A stretch of 64,000 bases of DNA from Mesorhizobium japonicum MAFF 303099 (lineage in GTDB: Bacteria > Pseudomonadota > Alphaproteobacteria > Rhizobiales > Rhizobiaceae). The translations under genes were made by a program, and so were the position numbers. Shown piece by piece: positions 36,870 to 46,154 of this stretch (its first letter is position 1; every line of letters starts with the position of its first letter). Under the pieces are notes generated by a model that saw only the letters and a list, made by a program, of their open reading frames with translations, had not been told where the DNA came from and searched no databases. The DNA is taken from contig NC_002678.2 in NCBI RefSeq assembly GCF_000009625.1, positions 3,566,001-3,630,000 on the forward strand, given 5' to 3'.

Positions 36870-37211
36870 TTACTGCGCCGGCTTCATCGCATCCGTCGCT
36901 GGCTTCATCGCGTCGGTGGCCGGCTTCATGGCATCCGCCGCAGGTTTCATGGCGTCAGCGGCAGGTTTCATCGCGTCCGTTGCAGGCTTCATCGCATTGG
37001 TGGCCATCGGGTCGGCGGGCTTCATCGCGTCGGTCGCGGGCTTCATGGCATCCGCCGGCTTCATCGCATCCGTCGCCGGCTTCATGGCGTCGGTGGCCAT
37101 CGCATTGGCCGGCTTCATCGCGTTGGTCGCGTCGTCGGCACGGGCGCCGGCGACGAAAACGGCGGCCGAAAGCGCGAAGGCGAGCGCCGGCAGGGTCAGG
37201 TACTTGGTCAC
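36870..37211 (-). CDS. Exported AMKPATD tandem-repeat protein (MXKDX-like)
   Basis: The 113-residue protein begins with GTG 37211 after AAGGAG. It has a signal peptide (cleavage after ARA, residue 24) and then consists almost entirely of 5-7-residue repeats of the type AMKPA(T/A)D with 11 MKP cores. It resembles the pentapeptide MXKDX repeat proteins, whose function is unknown. The mature protein would be periplasmic, disordered and methionine-rich. The neighbouring periplasmic MsrA makes a methionine redox-buffer role thinkable, but that is speculation. Confidence 0.8.
   Translation of the reverse strand: MTKYLTLPALAFALSAAVFVAGARADDATNAMKPANAMATDAMKPATDAMKPADAMKPATDAMKPADPMATNAMKPATDAMKPAADAMKPAADAMKPATDAMKPATDAMKPAQ
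36873..37121. repeat. Tandem array of about 21-bp units in the MKP-repeat gene
   Basis: Units of the type GGCTTCATCGCATCCGTCGC recur about 11 times on the plus strand, with 15-21-bp spacing and silent differences between copies. The array codes for residues 31-113 of the repeat protein and is expected to vary in copy number. Confidence 0.85.
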
Positions 37212-37297
37212 TAGGAGTCTCCTTGGGTTTGGCGCGCGCAAGCGGGCCGGGTGATGCGTTGCCGCTGCATGCGGCCCCGCGCGAAGAGAAAGAAAAA

Positions 37298-37996
37298 TCA
37301 GTTGGTGGCGGCGGCCAGGATCGGTCCGCCGCCCGGCGATTGCACCAGCACGGCGGTGCTCAAGCCGCTCGCGGCGGCGGGCAGCGCATAGGAAGTGGCG
37401 TCGCCGGTCCAGCTGCCGAGTTTTTCCAGCGCGTGCACGACATTGGCGTGCGGCAGCGTGCGGCCGGTGTTTTCGCCGCGCGCCACCGGCACCTGCACGA
37501 CGCCCTTGGCATAGCGCACCAGCCAGACATCGGCCTTGCCGCCCGGTGCAGCACCTGCGCCGATCGCGACCTTGCCGCCCTCGAGCGACAGCGAGGGGCC
37601 GCCGGTCTTGCCGGTTGCCGAAATCAGCTGCTCGATCTCGCCGGGTGCGGCGCCGACGACATCGGCATGGCCGTTGACCACGACTTGCGGCGTGAACGGC
37701 CCGTCATGGCCGAGCGGCGGCTCGTAGGAAACCTGGCGCTGGGTGAATTCCTGCCTGCCGAAAGTGTCCTTCCAGCCGAGATAGTCCCAGTAGGTGACGT
37801 TGAAGGACAGCGCCAGCACGCCGGGCTGGTCCTTGACCTTGATGAGATTGGCATTGGCCGGCGGGCAGGACGAGCAGCCCTGGCTGGTGAACAGCTCGAC
37901 GACGCTGAGCGGCTGCGCGGCGGCGGCACCGAGCGAGGCGGCGAGCGCCAGCGCCCCCAGGCTGGACAGGGCAATGAACTTTGAGGCTCTCGGCAT
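37298..37996 (-). CDS. DUF1223 thioredoxin-like exported protein
   Basis: The 232-residue precursor has a signal peptide (about 1-27) and a thioredoxin-like fold with ELFTSQGCSSCPPAN (Cys41, Cys44), the DUF1223 hallmark. It also has a VTYWDYLGWKD motif. Function is unknown; a secreted thiol-disulfide role is likely. The start at 37996 gives a clean signal peptide. Its location next to MsrA and the Met-rich repeat protein suggests an envelope-redox neighbourhood. Confidence 0.88.
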   Translation of the reverse strand: MPRASKFIALSSLGALALAASLGAAAAQPLSVVELFTSQGCSSCPPANANLIKVKDQPGVLALSFNVTYWDYLGWKDTFGRQEFTQRQVSYEPPLGHDGPFTPQVVVNGHADVVGAAPGEIEQLISATGKTGGPSLSLEGGKVAIGAGAAPGGKADVWLVRYAKGVVQVPVARGENTGRTLPHANVVHALEKLGSWTGDATSYALPAAASGLSTAVLVQSPGGGPILAAATN

Positions 37997-38102
37997 CGGC
38001 TGGCTCCGTGTGGGACGGCGCTCAGATGCGCCGGTCATTCCCCCACTTCGCTGCCATTTGCCGCTTCGTTACAGCGCTCACCGGTTTGTGATAAAGGCTG
38101 AA

Positions 38103-38136
38103 GTTCGGCGACACCTTCTCCCACAAGGGGAGAAGG
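38103..38136. repeat. Short C/G-rich palindrome CTTCTCCCACAAGGGGAGAAGG
   Basis: One copy of the CTTCTCC-N6-GGAGAAG dyad lies between two genes on the same strand; it is related to the blocks at 36.7 and 44.0 kb. Confidence 0.55.
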
Positions 38137-38159
38137 AAGAAGCGCCATGGCCGCCAGGC

Positions 38160-38486
38160 CTACGCGCGCGGGCCAAACCGCCACAGCGAGGTATAGTGCA
38201 TGATCGGCCGCTCAAACCTTGCGCCCTCGGCGACAAATCGCTTTCCCGCGTCCAGCATGGGCTGGAAGGTGTCGAGCTGCCTGGCGTGCTCCAGCGTGTC
38301 CCAGACACTGGTGTTGATCAACGACAGTGTCGCCTCGTCGGCGCCGGCGTAGAAGGTGAGCAGCCCTGGCATGGCCTCGATGCCGGGCCGAAGATCTGCC
38401 TCGGCCTCCAGCATCATCTCCCGCAACAGTGCGAACTTCGTGGCATCGCAGCGCAAGATGGACACACGCAGCACGGAATCAGGCAT
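38160..38486 (-). CDS. Antibiotic-biosynthesis-monooxygenase-like (ABM) domain protein
   Basis: The 108-residue protein of the dimeric alpha+beta barrel superfamily has the pattern LRVSILRCDATKFALLREMM, PGLLTFYAGADEATLSLINTSVW and F..ERPIMHYTSLW. The ABM family includes haem-degrading and quinone monooxygenases but most members are uncharacterised. GGAG lies 11 bp before the ATG. No informative neighbour. Confidence 0.78.
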   Translation of the reverse strand: MPDSVLRVSILRCDATKFALLREMMLEAEADLRPGIEAMPGLLTFYAGADEATLSLINTSVWDTLEHARQLDTFQPMLDAGKRFVAEGARFERPIMHYTSLWRFGPRA

Positions 38487-38614
38487 CGGCTTTTTCTCCA
38501 GGAGTTGACGTGCCCCACGCTAGGCCACGCCGACCCGGACCGCCAATACCGTGCCCAATCAAGATTGAGTGCGCATTGAGGGCGCGCCATCACCGCCAAG
38601 GATCAGCAGTATCC

Positions 38615-39715
38615 CTACTGCGTCAGCGCTGTGTCTGAGGGCCGCTTGTTGTAGTCGCATTTGCCGGTGACGCTGTAGAAAAAGTCGGCATTTGAGGACG
38701 GAGTCGGCACCGTTGTGCCGCCGTCTTCCCAGGCTTGATAGCTGGTGACGCCACAAGGCACGATGCCGAAGATGTCGACCTTCGTCCCGGTCGCGGTCTC
38801 GACCAGGGAGTTCGCGTCCACCCCGCTATAGAGTCGGTTGGAGGTGCTCGCATCGTCCGACTTGAGGTATTGCGGGTTGCCCGATGGCACGTACATCTGC
38901 AGAGAGAGGCCACCCATCTGGCTGACATCGATCGCTGCGCCAGCGCCGTTGGCCGGATACATGGTGTTGACGCAGGTTGTCGAATATTTCCTGGACCCAC
39001 TGGTCTGGAGGATCGCATCGGCGGGCAAACCGGTGAAAGTGGTCACGCTGGCGGTGGCGCAAACTTGCGACTGGACGAGCGTCTTGATGTCTGCGCCACC
39101 ATTGTTGGTGATCGTATACACGTTCGTGGTGCCGTACCCCTTCGGATCCCCGAAGCCGTTATAGGTATACTCGATGGACATCAGCGGCTTGGCCGCCGTC
39201 GCTCCGAATTGGGTGCCATAGAGCGTCATCGTCTTGTTCCACCAGCCCGACACCTTGGCGATCTTGAAGGTCGCATTGACCAGCGCCGGCGGCTTGCTGA
39301 CCGCCGAAGCGACGGCAATCGGCACGGAGTCGATCCTGGCGATCTTCATGAAAATGGTCGGCATGGAGAAACTTGCCGAGGCCTGACCGGTGGCGGGGGT
39401 GGTGGTGGTACCAGCCACAAAACTGTTCAGCGTGGCGGTGCCCAGGCCACCATTGGCGATGAAGGAATCCTGCAGCGCCGTCTGGCGCTGCGCCAGCGTC
39501 GAGGTGGTGTCCATGGTGGTGATCGACAGCAGCGCGGCATCCAGCGCCTGCTGCTGGTTGGACCGGGTCTGGATCGCGCTGGTATAGTCGACCGAGAAGC
39601 CGACCGCGGATATAATCGGCACCAGCATGAGAAAAAACAGCGGCATCATCGACCCGCTGCGGGAACGGGCGAAGCCGCCTGCAATTCTCAACATTCCTTT
39701 ACCCCCAACGAACAT
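38615..39715 (-). CDS. TadE/TadG-like pilus-assembly protein
   Basis: The 366-residue protein has a basic N-terminus followed by one membrane helix (GSMMPLFFLMLVPIISAVGFSVDYTSA) and a TadG-like extracytoplasmic domain containing the N-terminal pattern SNQQQALDAALLS. Tad proteins build Flp pili. No other tad/cpa gene is here, so it is an orphan copy. The start could also be ATG 39694 (20 fewer bases of coding); 39715 is chosen for its GGAG. Confidence 0.82.
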   Translation of the reverse strand: MFVGGKGMLRIAGGFARSRSGSMMPLFFLMLVPIISAVGFSVDYTSAIQTRSNQQQALDAALLSITTMDTTSTLAQRQTALQDSFIANGGLGTATLNSFVAGTTTTPATGQASASFSMPTIFMKIARIDSVPIAVASAVSKPPALVNATFKIAKVSGWWNKTMTLYGTQFGATAAKPLMSIEYTYNGFGDPKGYGTTNVYTITNNGGADIKTLVQSQVCATASVTTFTGLPADAILQTSGSRKYSTTCVNTMYPANGAGAAIDVSQMGGLSLQMYVPSGNPQYLKSDDASTSNRLYSGVDANSLVETATGTKVDIFGIVPCGVTSYQAWEDGGTTVPTPSSNADFFYSVTGKCDYNKRPSDTALTQ

Positions 39716-39902
39716 TAGTCTCCGTGCAGATACCACGTGCCGGCAAAGCAAGGTCTAAGGATATCGATCAAAGTTTAAGCATCTCTGTCCGCCAGGCCGG
39801 TATTGTCGATTTTTTGGCGCCGCTCATCGCTTTGTGATCGACGGCGCCGCCCTTGCGCCGCAAGCCTTGCCGCCGCAGGCCGCCCCTGCTAAAGCGCGCG
39901 AC

Positions 39903-41708
39903 ATGAGCACGCCCCTCGACCATATCAGAAATTTCTCCATCGTCGCCCATATCGACCATGGCAAATCCACGCTCGCCGACCGCCTGATCCAGTCCACCGG
40001 CGGGCTGGAGCTGCGCGACATGAAGGAGCAGGTGCTGGACTCGATGGACATCGAGCGCGAGCGCGGCATCACCATCAAGGCGCAGACCGTGCGGCTGAAA
40101 TACCGCGCCAACAATGGCGAGGACTATATCCTCAACCTCATCGACACGCCCGGACACGTCGACTTCGCCTATGAAGTGTCGCGTTCGCTGGCCGCCTGCG
40201 AGGGCTCGCTGCTGGTCGTCGACGCCTCGCAGGGCGTCGAGGCGCAGACGCTCGCCAATGTCTACCAGGCCATCGACAACAACCACGAGATCGTCGTGGT
40301 GCTGAACAAGGTCGACCTGCCGGCCGCCGAGCCCGAGCGCATCCGCGAGCAGGTCGAGGAGGTGATCGGCATCGACGCTTCCGGCGCCGTGCTGATCTCG
40401 GCCAAGACCGGCCTTGGCATTCCGGATGTCTTGGAGGCCATCGTCCACCAATTGCCGCCGCCGCGCGAGGGCGATGCGACAGCGCCGCTGAAGGCGATGC
40501 TGGTCGACAGCTGGTACGACGCCTATCTCGGCGTCATCGTGCTGGTGCGCATCATCGACGGCGTGCTGAAGAAGGGCCAGACCATCCGCATGATGGGCAC
40601 CGGCGCCAAATACCTGGTCGAGCGCACCGGCGTGTTCACGCCCGCCCGCATCAATGTCGACGAGCTCGGCCCCGGCGAGTTCGGCTTCTTCACCGGCTCG
40701 ATCAAGGAAGTCGCCGACACGCGCGTCGGCGACACCATCACCGAGGACAAGCGCCCCACCGCGCAGGCGCTGCCCGGCTTCAAGCCGGCGCAGCCGGTGG
40801 TGTTCTGCGGCCTGTTCCCGGTCGACGCCGCCGATTTCGAGGATCTGCGCGCCGCCGTCGGCAAGCTGCGCCTCAACGACGCGTCCTTCTCCTATGAGAT
40901 GGAAACCAGTGCTGCGCTCGGCTTCGGCTACCGCTGCGGCTTCCTCGGCTTGCTTCATCTGGAGATCATCCAGGAGCGGCTGGAGCGCGAGTTCAACCTC
41001 GACCTGATCGCCACCGCGCCGTCCGTCGTCTACCGGCTGCTGCTCAATGACGGCTCGGTGAAGGAACTCCACAACCCGGCCGACATGCCCGACGTGGTGA
41101 AGATCTCCGCCATCGAGGAACCATGGATCCGCGCCACCATCCTCACCCCCGACGACTATCTCGGCGGCATCCTGAAGCTTTGCCAGGACCGGCGCGGCAT
41201 CCAGGCCGACCTGTCCTATGTGGGAAAACGCGCCATGCTGACCTACGATCTGCCGCTCAACGAAGTCGTCTTCGACTTCTACGACCGGCTGAAGTCGATC
41301 TCCAAGGGCTACGCCTCGTTCGACTATCACCTGACCGACTACCGCGAGGGCGATCTGGTGAAGATGTCGATCCTGGTCAATGAGGAACCGGTCGACGCGC
41401 TGTCCATGCTGGTGCACCGCACGGCGGCGGAGAAGCGCGGCCGGCAGATGTGCGAGAAGTTGAAGGAGTTGATCCCGCACCACCTCTTCAAGATCCCGAT
41501 CCAGGCCGCCATCGGCGGCAAGGTCATCGCCCGCGAAACCATCTCCGCCCTGCGCAAGGACGTGACCGCCAAATGCTACGGCGGCGACGTCTCGCGCAAA
41601 CGCAAGCTGCTGGACAAGCAGAAAGAAGGCAAGAAGCGGATGCGCCAGTTCGGGAAGGTCGATATCCCGCAGGAGGCGTTTATCCAGGCGCTTAAGATGG
41701 GGGATTGA
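39903..41708 (+). CDS. lepA: Elongation factor 4 (LepA)
   Basis: This ribosome-binding translational GTPase back-translocates or helps assemble ribosomes under stress. The 601-residue protein starts [18 protein letters not shown], with P-loop [16 protein letters not shown] and NKVDL. Its C-terminal domain is specific to LepA ([20 protein letters not shown]). The upstream in-frame extension to 39834 is rejected because ATG 39903 matches the family. Three hairpins follow. Confidence 0.96.
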   Translation: MSTPLDHIRNFSIVAHIDHGKSTLADRLIQSTGGLELRDMKEQVLDSMDIERERGITIKAQTVRLKYRANNGEDYILNLIDTPGHVDFAYEVSRSLAACEGSLLVVDASQGVEAQTLANVYQAIDNNHEIVVVLNKVDLPAAEPERIREQVEEVIGIDASGAVLISAKTGLGIPDVLEAIVHQLPPPREGDATAPLKAMLVDSWYDAYLGVIVLVRIIDGVLKKGQTIRMMGTGAKYLVERTGVFTPARINVDELGPGEFGFFTGSIKEVADTRVGDTITEDKRPTAQALPGFKPAQPVVFCGLFPVDAADFEDLRAAVGKLRLNDASFSYEMETSAALGFGYRCGFLGLLHLEIIQERLEREFNLDLIATAPSVVYRLLLNDGSVKELHNPADMPDVVKISAIEEPWIRATILTPDDYLGGILKLCQDRRGIQADLSYVGKRAMLTYDLPLNEVVFDFYDRLKSISKGYASFDYHLTDYREGDLVKMSILVNEEPVDALSMLVHRTAAEKRGRQMCEKLKELIPHHLFKIPIQAAIGGKVIARETISALRKDVTAKCYGGDVSRKRKLLDKQKEGKKRMRQFGKVDIPQEAFIQALKMGD

Positions 41709-41714
41709 GGAGCC

Positions 41715-41800
41715 GGTTGGCGCGCGGAGCGCGCCAAGTCATCGATCCAGTGGATCGATGACAGGCTTCGAAAGCGGGGGAGCTGCCGGAGGCAGCGGGC
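41715..41800. terminator. Three consecutive strong hairpins after lepA
   Basis: TTGGCGCGC/GCGCGCCAA (41717-41737) is followed at once by the 25-bp near-perfect palindrome starting GTCATCGATCCA (41738-41762) and by GCGGGGG...CCCCCCGC (41774-41798) with an inner GCTGCC/GGCAGC stem. No T-run follows, so it may be a Rho-dependent end, an mRNA-stabilising structure or a mobile palindromic element. Confidence 0.65.
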
Positions 41801-41909
41801 CCCCCCGCCAGCGCGGCGGTGGAATGTACGAGCGCTTCCTTGAGCGCACTCTTCTGTTGGCCTCCATAGGCGTTGTTAGTGGCTGGCGCCCATGTGCTCG
41901 GGCATCCTT

Positions 41910-42653
41910 TTAATGTTGGATGCGGTGCTGAAAAATATCGTCAACTCGTCCCACCGGGATCATTTGCGCCAGCGACTGTAGGAAACCTATGTCGGCGGTA
42001 TTCCACTTTGCGGCCTTGTCATAGACCAAATAGTGCGATGGACCGTCATCTCTACGGCCAACATCCATGTGCGCTGCTGCCTTGGCGTTTATCGAACTAG
42101 GGTGCGGGTTCACATGATCGAACAGGATTCGATCGCGTTCAACTCCGACCTGAAAATCGAAGTGATAGATACGATTGCTGGCGCCGGCAACCTCCACTTC
42201 CCTTGCGATATTACGGCGTCCAAATGTCACGATGAGAGAGTCGTAAAGCAACTCTATGAGCTTTACGCCGACCTCGTTGGAATATTTTTCCAGTGCGTAA
42301 CGCGCTGCAATCGACGCGGTATTGGCTACTAGTGAGACCAATGTTGGAACATGGGCGACGTCAATCGCGGGCGACGTGATTTGGTTTCCCTCAAGCCGCA
42401 AGCCGTTCTGCTTACAGAAAGGGCCAAGCCAACGAGCAACGTCAGGGACCTTGATACCGTGAGCTTCCACAGTCTGAGCCGTCGCGCCTCTATCCGATAC
42501 GACGCAGAGGTCCACACCGCCTGAGACATAAACCGTCACAGATCCATTAGAAGGGTACAGACACCCGGTTGCGACGGCGATCTCGTTGTCAACGAGAAAC
42601 GTCTTAAAACAATTCTGGTCGACCAGAGCTTTTAGAGCCTCAATCTTGCTCAT
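41910..42653 (-). CDS. DUF1828/DUF1829-like protein, second gene of a low-G+C cassette
   Basis: The 247-residue protein has a DUF1828-like N-terminal part (FLVDNEIAVATGC, VYVSGGVDLCVVSDRGAT) and a DUF1829-like C-terminal part (YHFDFQVGVERDRILFDHVNPHP). Proteins of this kind occur in mobile or defence-associated pairs, but no activity is established. G+C is close to 50%, well under the surroundings, indicating transfer. ATGA overlap (42650-42653) couples it to the upstream partner. Confidence 0.65.
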   Translation of the reverse strand: MSKIEALKALVDQNCFKTFLVDNEIAVATGCLYPSNGSVTVYVSGGVDLCVVSDRGATAQTVEAHGIKVPDVARWLGPFCKQNGLRLEGNQITSPAIDVAHVPTLVSLVANTASIAARYALEKYSNEVGVKLIELLYDSLIVTFGRRNIAREVEVAGASNRIYHFDFQVGVERDRILFDHVNPHPSSINAKAAAHMDVGRRDDGPSHYLVYDKAAKWNTADIGFLQSLAQMIPVGRVDDIFQHRIQH

Positions 42654-43177
42654 AGCAATCGTCCACGCGATGGGCGGTCAACGAAGACACCGTTGTGAAA
42701 GATGATGTTGACACTCTGACAAAACCAAAACAGCGCTGACTGGTAAGACATTATAGCAGGGTCAAGCGGCCGAGCGTAGGAAAGTTCCTTGGGTAGCGCA
42801 CTTGCCTCACAAAAGCAGGCGTTGTCAGGCCAAGCATGGCAGTGCGGTCCATAAATCCTGCTATGAAACTCTGAAAAATCCCCTACCGGGTTATCATGAA
42901 ATTTCTCAGGTGGATCGAAATCCAACCTCGCAATGCAAGGAGGCACATTCAACGTGATGGTAAAACCATTATTGCTGCTCATAGGAAAGGACATAATGTC
43001 CAGTGACGCCCTCACAGGAATCCCATCAATTGCTAGGAGGTATTTCAGACGGCATTCTCCGGTATGGGGGTCGCAAGACCAGCCATTGGTTCCTTCAACC
43101 GTCTTTGTAGCAGCAAGAAACTCTGCCACCGTCTCGGCAGCGTGTTTGTCTGATTTGATGTCTAGCCATTGGGTCAT
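42650..43177 (-). CDS. Hypothetical protein, first gene of the low-G+C cassette
   Basis: The 175-residue protein starts MTQWLDIKSDKHAAET after GGGGGAA. It is rich in Cys, His and aromatic residues (YGPHCHAWPDNACF; five or more Cys), with an apparent beta-rich middle (ITLNVPPCIARLDFD). No family was recognised with confidence. It is translationally coupled to the DUF1828-like gene. The frame extends upstream to 43591 through the next gene's region, which is not real. The pair could be toxin-antitoxin or defence, unproven. Confidence 0.6.
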   Translation of the reverse strand: MTQWLDIKSDKHAAETVAEFLAATKTVEGTNGWSCDPHTGECRLKYLLAIDGIPVRASLDIMSFPMSSNNGFTITLNVPPCIARLDFDPPEKFHDNPVGDFSEFHSRIYGPHCHAWPDNACFCEASALPKELSYARPLDPAIMSYQSALFWFCQSVNIIFHNGVFVDRPSRGRLL

Positions 43178-43352
43178 CGATTCCCCCAAGCTGGGATAAG
43201 ACCGCCAAAACAACGAGAGAATCAACAGATACTTTTGCCATGTACGTCCCTCTAAGCTTAGCAATCTTGATCTGATCAAGATCGGCACAAACGAAAGTCT
43301 TTCAGGTCTCCCAACACCGGCGTATGCTCCCCCCAGCTTGGGGACCCACCAC

Positions 43353-43865
43353 ATGCGCACCACCTCGGACACCGTCGCCTCTCTCGGCCTCGCCATCGGC
43401 GGCGCCTTCGGGCTCGCCGGCACCTTCGTCGCCAGCGCGCCGCTGCGCGAAACGCTCTGGACGATCGACGGCGTGGCGCTCGTCGTCGCCACTGCGCTGC
43501 TCACCATGAAATACCAGCGGCTGGGCAACGACTGCGTCGCGGCGGGCTTCCTGACCTTCCTGGCCGGCGAGAGCCTGCTGCTGGCCGGCAATGCGGCGGG
43601 GTTGGAGGCCAGCGTGCCTTCCTATGTCGGCGGCATTTCGCTGTGGGCGGCGGGGTTGGTCATGGTCAGCGCGCGGAACACGTTCGCGCTGTGGATGCGG
43701 CTTACCGCGCTCGTGGCCGCCGTGCTGTTTGTCGTCTCGGCCGGCATGATCCTGTGGGGCGCGCCCTTGCTGCCGACCTCGGCGCCGCTGCCGGCGGCCG
43801 GCTATCCGTTCCTGGTGCTGACGTTTATCGGGTGGATCTGGACGCTGGTGAGGGAGGGGCGGTGA
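43353..43865 (+). CDS. Small integral membrane protein, unknown function
   Basis: The 170-residue protein has about five or six hydrophobic helices (LGLAIGGAFGLAGTFVA, VALVVATALLTM, VAAGFLTFLAGESLLLAG, ALVAAVLFVVSAGMIL, FLVLTFIGWIWTLV) and no recognisable catalytic motif. ATG 43353 is chosen; a TTG five codons earlier is possible. It is divergent from the low-G+C cassette and of normal high G+C content, so it marks the cassette's right border. Confidence 0.75.
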   Translation: MRTTSDTVASLGLAIGGAFGLAGTFVASAPLRETLWTIDGVALVVATALLTMKYQRLGNDCVAAGFLTFLAGESLLLAGNAAGLEASVPSYVGGISLWAAGLVMVSARNTFALWMRLTALVAAVLFVVSAGMILWGAPLLPTSAPLPAAGYPFLVLTFIGWIWTLVREGR

Positions 43866-43884
43866 GGGGGTGCGCGCCTTTCCT

Positions 43885-44028
43885 TCCCCCCTTGTGGGGG
43901 AAGGTGGATCGGCGCGCCCGCGCCCCCGGCCCTTCGCAGGCTCAGGGCGTTCGAGGCTCGGAAAGCCAAGCAGTTGGCTTTCCGTCCGCTGACGCGGACC
44001 GCCCCTCACCCCACAAGGGGAGAAGGTA
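43885..44028. repeat. C/G-rich inverted repeat doublet (second repeat family)
   Basis: CCCCCCTTGTGGGGGAAGG at the left and CTCACCCCACAAGGGGAGAAGG at the right face each other across about 100 bp, which contains further dyads (AAAGCCAAGCAGTTGGCTTT). It lies between convergent genes. Confidence 0.7.
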
Positions 44029-44042
44029 AGAAGCGCCGCGCC

Positions 44043-45683
44043 TCAGCTTTCGATCCAAACCTTCTCAAAGTGCTGCTCCAGTGCCTGGTGCTGTTCGCAG
44101 CCCTCGACGCCCTTGCGGTAGGTCCGATACACCGAGCGCCAGTAGGGTTGGATGATGATGCCGCTGTCGCGCAAATTCTTCTCGATGCCGGCCATGATCT
44201 CCTTGCGCGCCTTGGCGTCGGGCGTCGCCAGCGCCTTGTCGAGCAGGTCGTCGAACTCCTTGCTGGCATAGGCGCTTTCGTTCCAGGCGGCGCCCGATTT
44301 ATACGCCAGCGCCAGCACCTGGACGCCGAGCGAGCGGCCGAGCCATTCGGTGCAGGAGAAGGGATATTTGCTCCAGTCGTTCCAGAAGGTGGCGGCGGGC
44401 AGCACGGTGCGCTTGATCTTGAGGCCGGCCTCGCGCATCTGCGCTGATATCGCGTCGCCGGTGCTCTTCTGCCATTCGACGTCGACCGAGATCAGCTCAT
44501 ATTCATGGTCCGGCTTGGCGGAGGCGGCGAGCAGGTTCTTGGCTTCCTCCACGTCGCGCTTGGCTGGGCCGATATCGGCATATTCGGGGTGCATGGGGCC
44601 GACATGGTGGTTGTCGGCGGGCTTGCCGCGGCCTCCGAGGCCGAGCGCGAGCACGGCGGCATTGTCGACGGCGAGCTGGGCGGCACGGCGGACCTTGACG
44701 TCGTCATAGGGCGCATTGCCGATGTTGAAGCGGGCGACGATGGTCGAGCCGGTGGCGATCTCGGAATTTTTAAGCCCCATCTTGTCGGTCTGCGAGACGG
44801 CGTCGGAGGCGGTTTCGTGGTCAGTGTCGATCTCGCCGGATTCGAAGGCCGACAGCATGGCGTTGGGGTCGGAGCCGTAGTCGATCCACTGGATGCCATC
44901 CAGATGGAATTCGCCCTTCCACCAGGGCTTGTCCTTGCGCTTCACCTGCGCGCCCGTCTCGGCGTCCCATTTCACCAGTTCGCAGGGGCCGGTGGTGATG
45001 GCCAGCGCCTTCATGGGGTCGCCGTCGCCGGCATAGGAGCGGTGCATGATCAGCGCGGGATAGTCGGCCATGCCGGCGATCAGCGAAATGTCGGGCTTCG
45101 GCAGGTTGAGCTTGATCGTGTAGTCGTCGACCTTCTCGATGCCGCCATCGACCGCCTTCTTGGTGTCGGCATTGACCAGCGCGCCCATGCGCGCGGCGAC
45201 CGAATTGCCGGCCACGCCGGCCTCGCACCAGCGGGTGAGGTTGTGGACGACATCGTCGGCGTTGAAGGCGTCGCCGTTCGACCAGGTGACGCCTTTGCGC
45301 ACATGCAGCGTCAGCGTCTTGGCGTCATCGCTCATCTCCCATTTTTCCAGCAGCCAGGGCTCGAAGGAAAAATCGGTGTTCCAGCGCACCAGATATTCGT
45401 TGCAGTGGCGGGCGACGTTGGACATTTCGACGCCGTCGAAGGTGCGTGGGTCCTTGAAACCCTTGACGTTCATGGCGACGCGCAAGGTGCCGCCCTTCTT
45501 CGGCTCGGCCGCGCGGGCCGGGGTCGGGGCGAGGCCGCCGAGCGCAAACGCGCCGGCGGCGCTGACGCCGAGGCCGGCCATCAGCGCCAGATATTCGCGG
45601 CGGCTGATGGCGCCGGTTTTGAAATCCTCGGCGACGGGCTTGGCCCGCGGGTGCAGTTTGCGGTCGGTCAGCATGAATTTCAT
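44043..45683 (-). CDS. Peptide/nickel-type ABC transporter binding protein with Tat-like signal
   Basis: The 546-residue solute-binding protein of family 5 (DppA/OppA type) has SRREYL at 27-32 followed by a hydrophobic run ending in ARA (residue 58), a twin-arginine-like signal. The mature part shows [14 protein letters not shown] and [14 protein letters not shown], standard for the family. GAGGGA precedes ATG 45683. No permease or ATPase genes flank it, so its transporter partner is elsewhere or it functions as an orphan receptor. Confidence 0.9.
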   Translation of the reverse strand: MKFMLTDRKLHPRAKPVAEDFKTGAISRREYLALMAGLGVSAAGAFALGGLAPTPARAAEPKKGGTLRVAMNVKGFKDPRTFDGVEMSNVARHCNEYLVRWNTDFSFEPWLLEKWEMSDDAKTLTLHVRKGVTWSNGDAFNADDVVHNLTRWCEAGVAGNSVAARMGALVNADTKKAVDGGIEKVDDYTIKLNLPKPDISLIAGMADYPALIMHRSYAGDGDPMKALAITTGPCELVKWDAETGAQVKRKDKPWWKGEFHLDGIQWIDYGSDPNAMLSAFESGEIDTDHETASDAVSQTDKMGLKNSEIATGSTIVARFNIGNAPYDDVKVRRAAQLAVDNAAVLALGLGGRGKPADNHHVGPMHPEYADIGPAKRDVEEAKNLLAASAKPDHEYELISVDVEWQKSTGDAISAQMREAGLKIKRTVLPAATFWNDWSKYPFSCTEWLGRSLGVQVLALAYKSGAAWNESAYASKEFDDLLDKALATPDAKARKEIMAGIEKNLRDSGIIIQPYWRSVYRTYRKGVEGCEQHQALEQHFEKVWIES

Positions 45684-45899
45684 CGTCGTTCCCTCTTTTG
45701 TTGGTGCAGGCCGCCCAAAAGCGCTTTGGGACATGCACGGAATCAGACTCGTCCCGGCGAATCGCCTACGCGAGGGGCGGCTGCGACCGCCGGGACGCCT
45801 CTGCCTGAGGCGGCGATGATAGGGCGGGGTGACGTTGCGGAGTGTTCTGGAATCCGCAGGAGTTGTGCGCTGCTCCGCAGGGGGGTGAGCGCCTCCGGC

Positions 45900-46106
45900 C
45901 TCGTCATCCTAGGGCGTAGCAAGGAGCGAAGCGACGCGGCGCAGACCCTAGGATCCATGCCGGGACTCCAAAGCGTCGCCACGGTCCAGAATTCTGCTCC
46001 GCCGCACCCGTCGGCACGGTCGCGGCAGGGATCCCTTGGGCTGCGGGGCAGCTCCAGGGGTCTCCGCGACGCCGCTGCGCGGCTGCTACGCCCTAGGATG
46101 ACGAAG
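45900..46106. repeat. Inverted REP-like doublet R6 with conserved interior
   Basis: Inverted units (45900-45965 and 46021-46106, the latter of the long-arm type) flank an interior whose reverse complement contains GGAGCAGAATTCTGGACCGT. Some 47 of 50 bases running into the GGATCC arm match R2 (counted by eye). It lies in the 494-bp gap 45684-46177; the remainder of the gap holds no visible gene besides the secB terminator. Confidence 0.87.
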
Positions 46107-46124
46107 GGAGGGGCGGTGCCCTAA

Positions 46125-46154
46125 TAAAAAGCCCGGCGCGAGGCCGGGCTTTTC
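46125..46154 (-). terminator. Rho-independent terminator of secB
   Basis: On the minus strand AAGCCCGG, loop CCTCGCG, CCGGGCTTTTTATT. The stem is 8 bp with a clear T-run, 23 bp after the secB stop. Confidence 0.92.

Noticed and set aside
36873..37121. CRISPR-like array
   Set aside because: Regular short units, but adjacent repeats have no unique spacers and code for an in-frame AMKPATD protein with a signal peptide.
41850..43330. Integrated element with tRNA attachment site
   Set aside because: No tRNA, integrase or flanking direct repeat was found around the low-G+C cassette.
42650..43591. 313-residue version of the low-G+C cassette gene
   Set aside because: The first 138 codons run antisense through the membrane-protein gene and its promoter; composition changes sharply at the chosen start.
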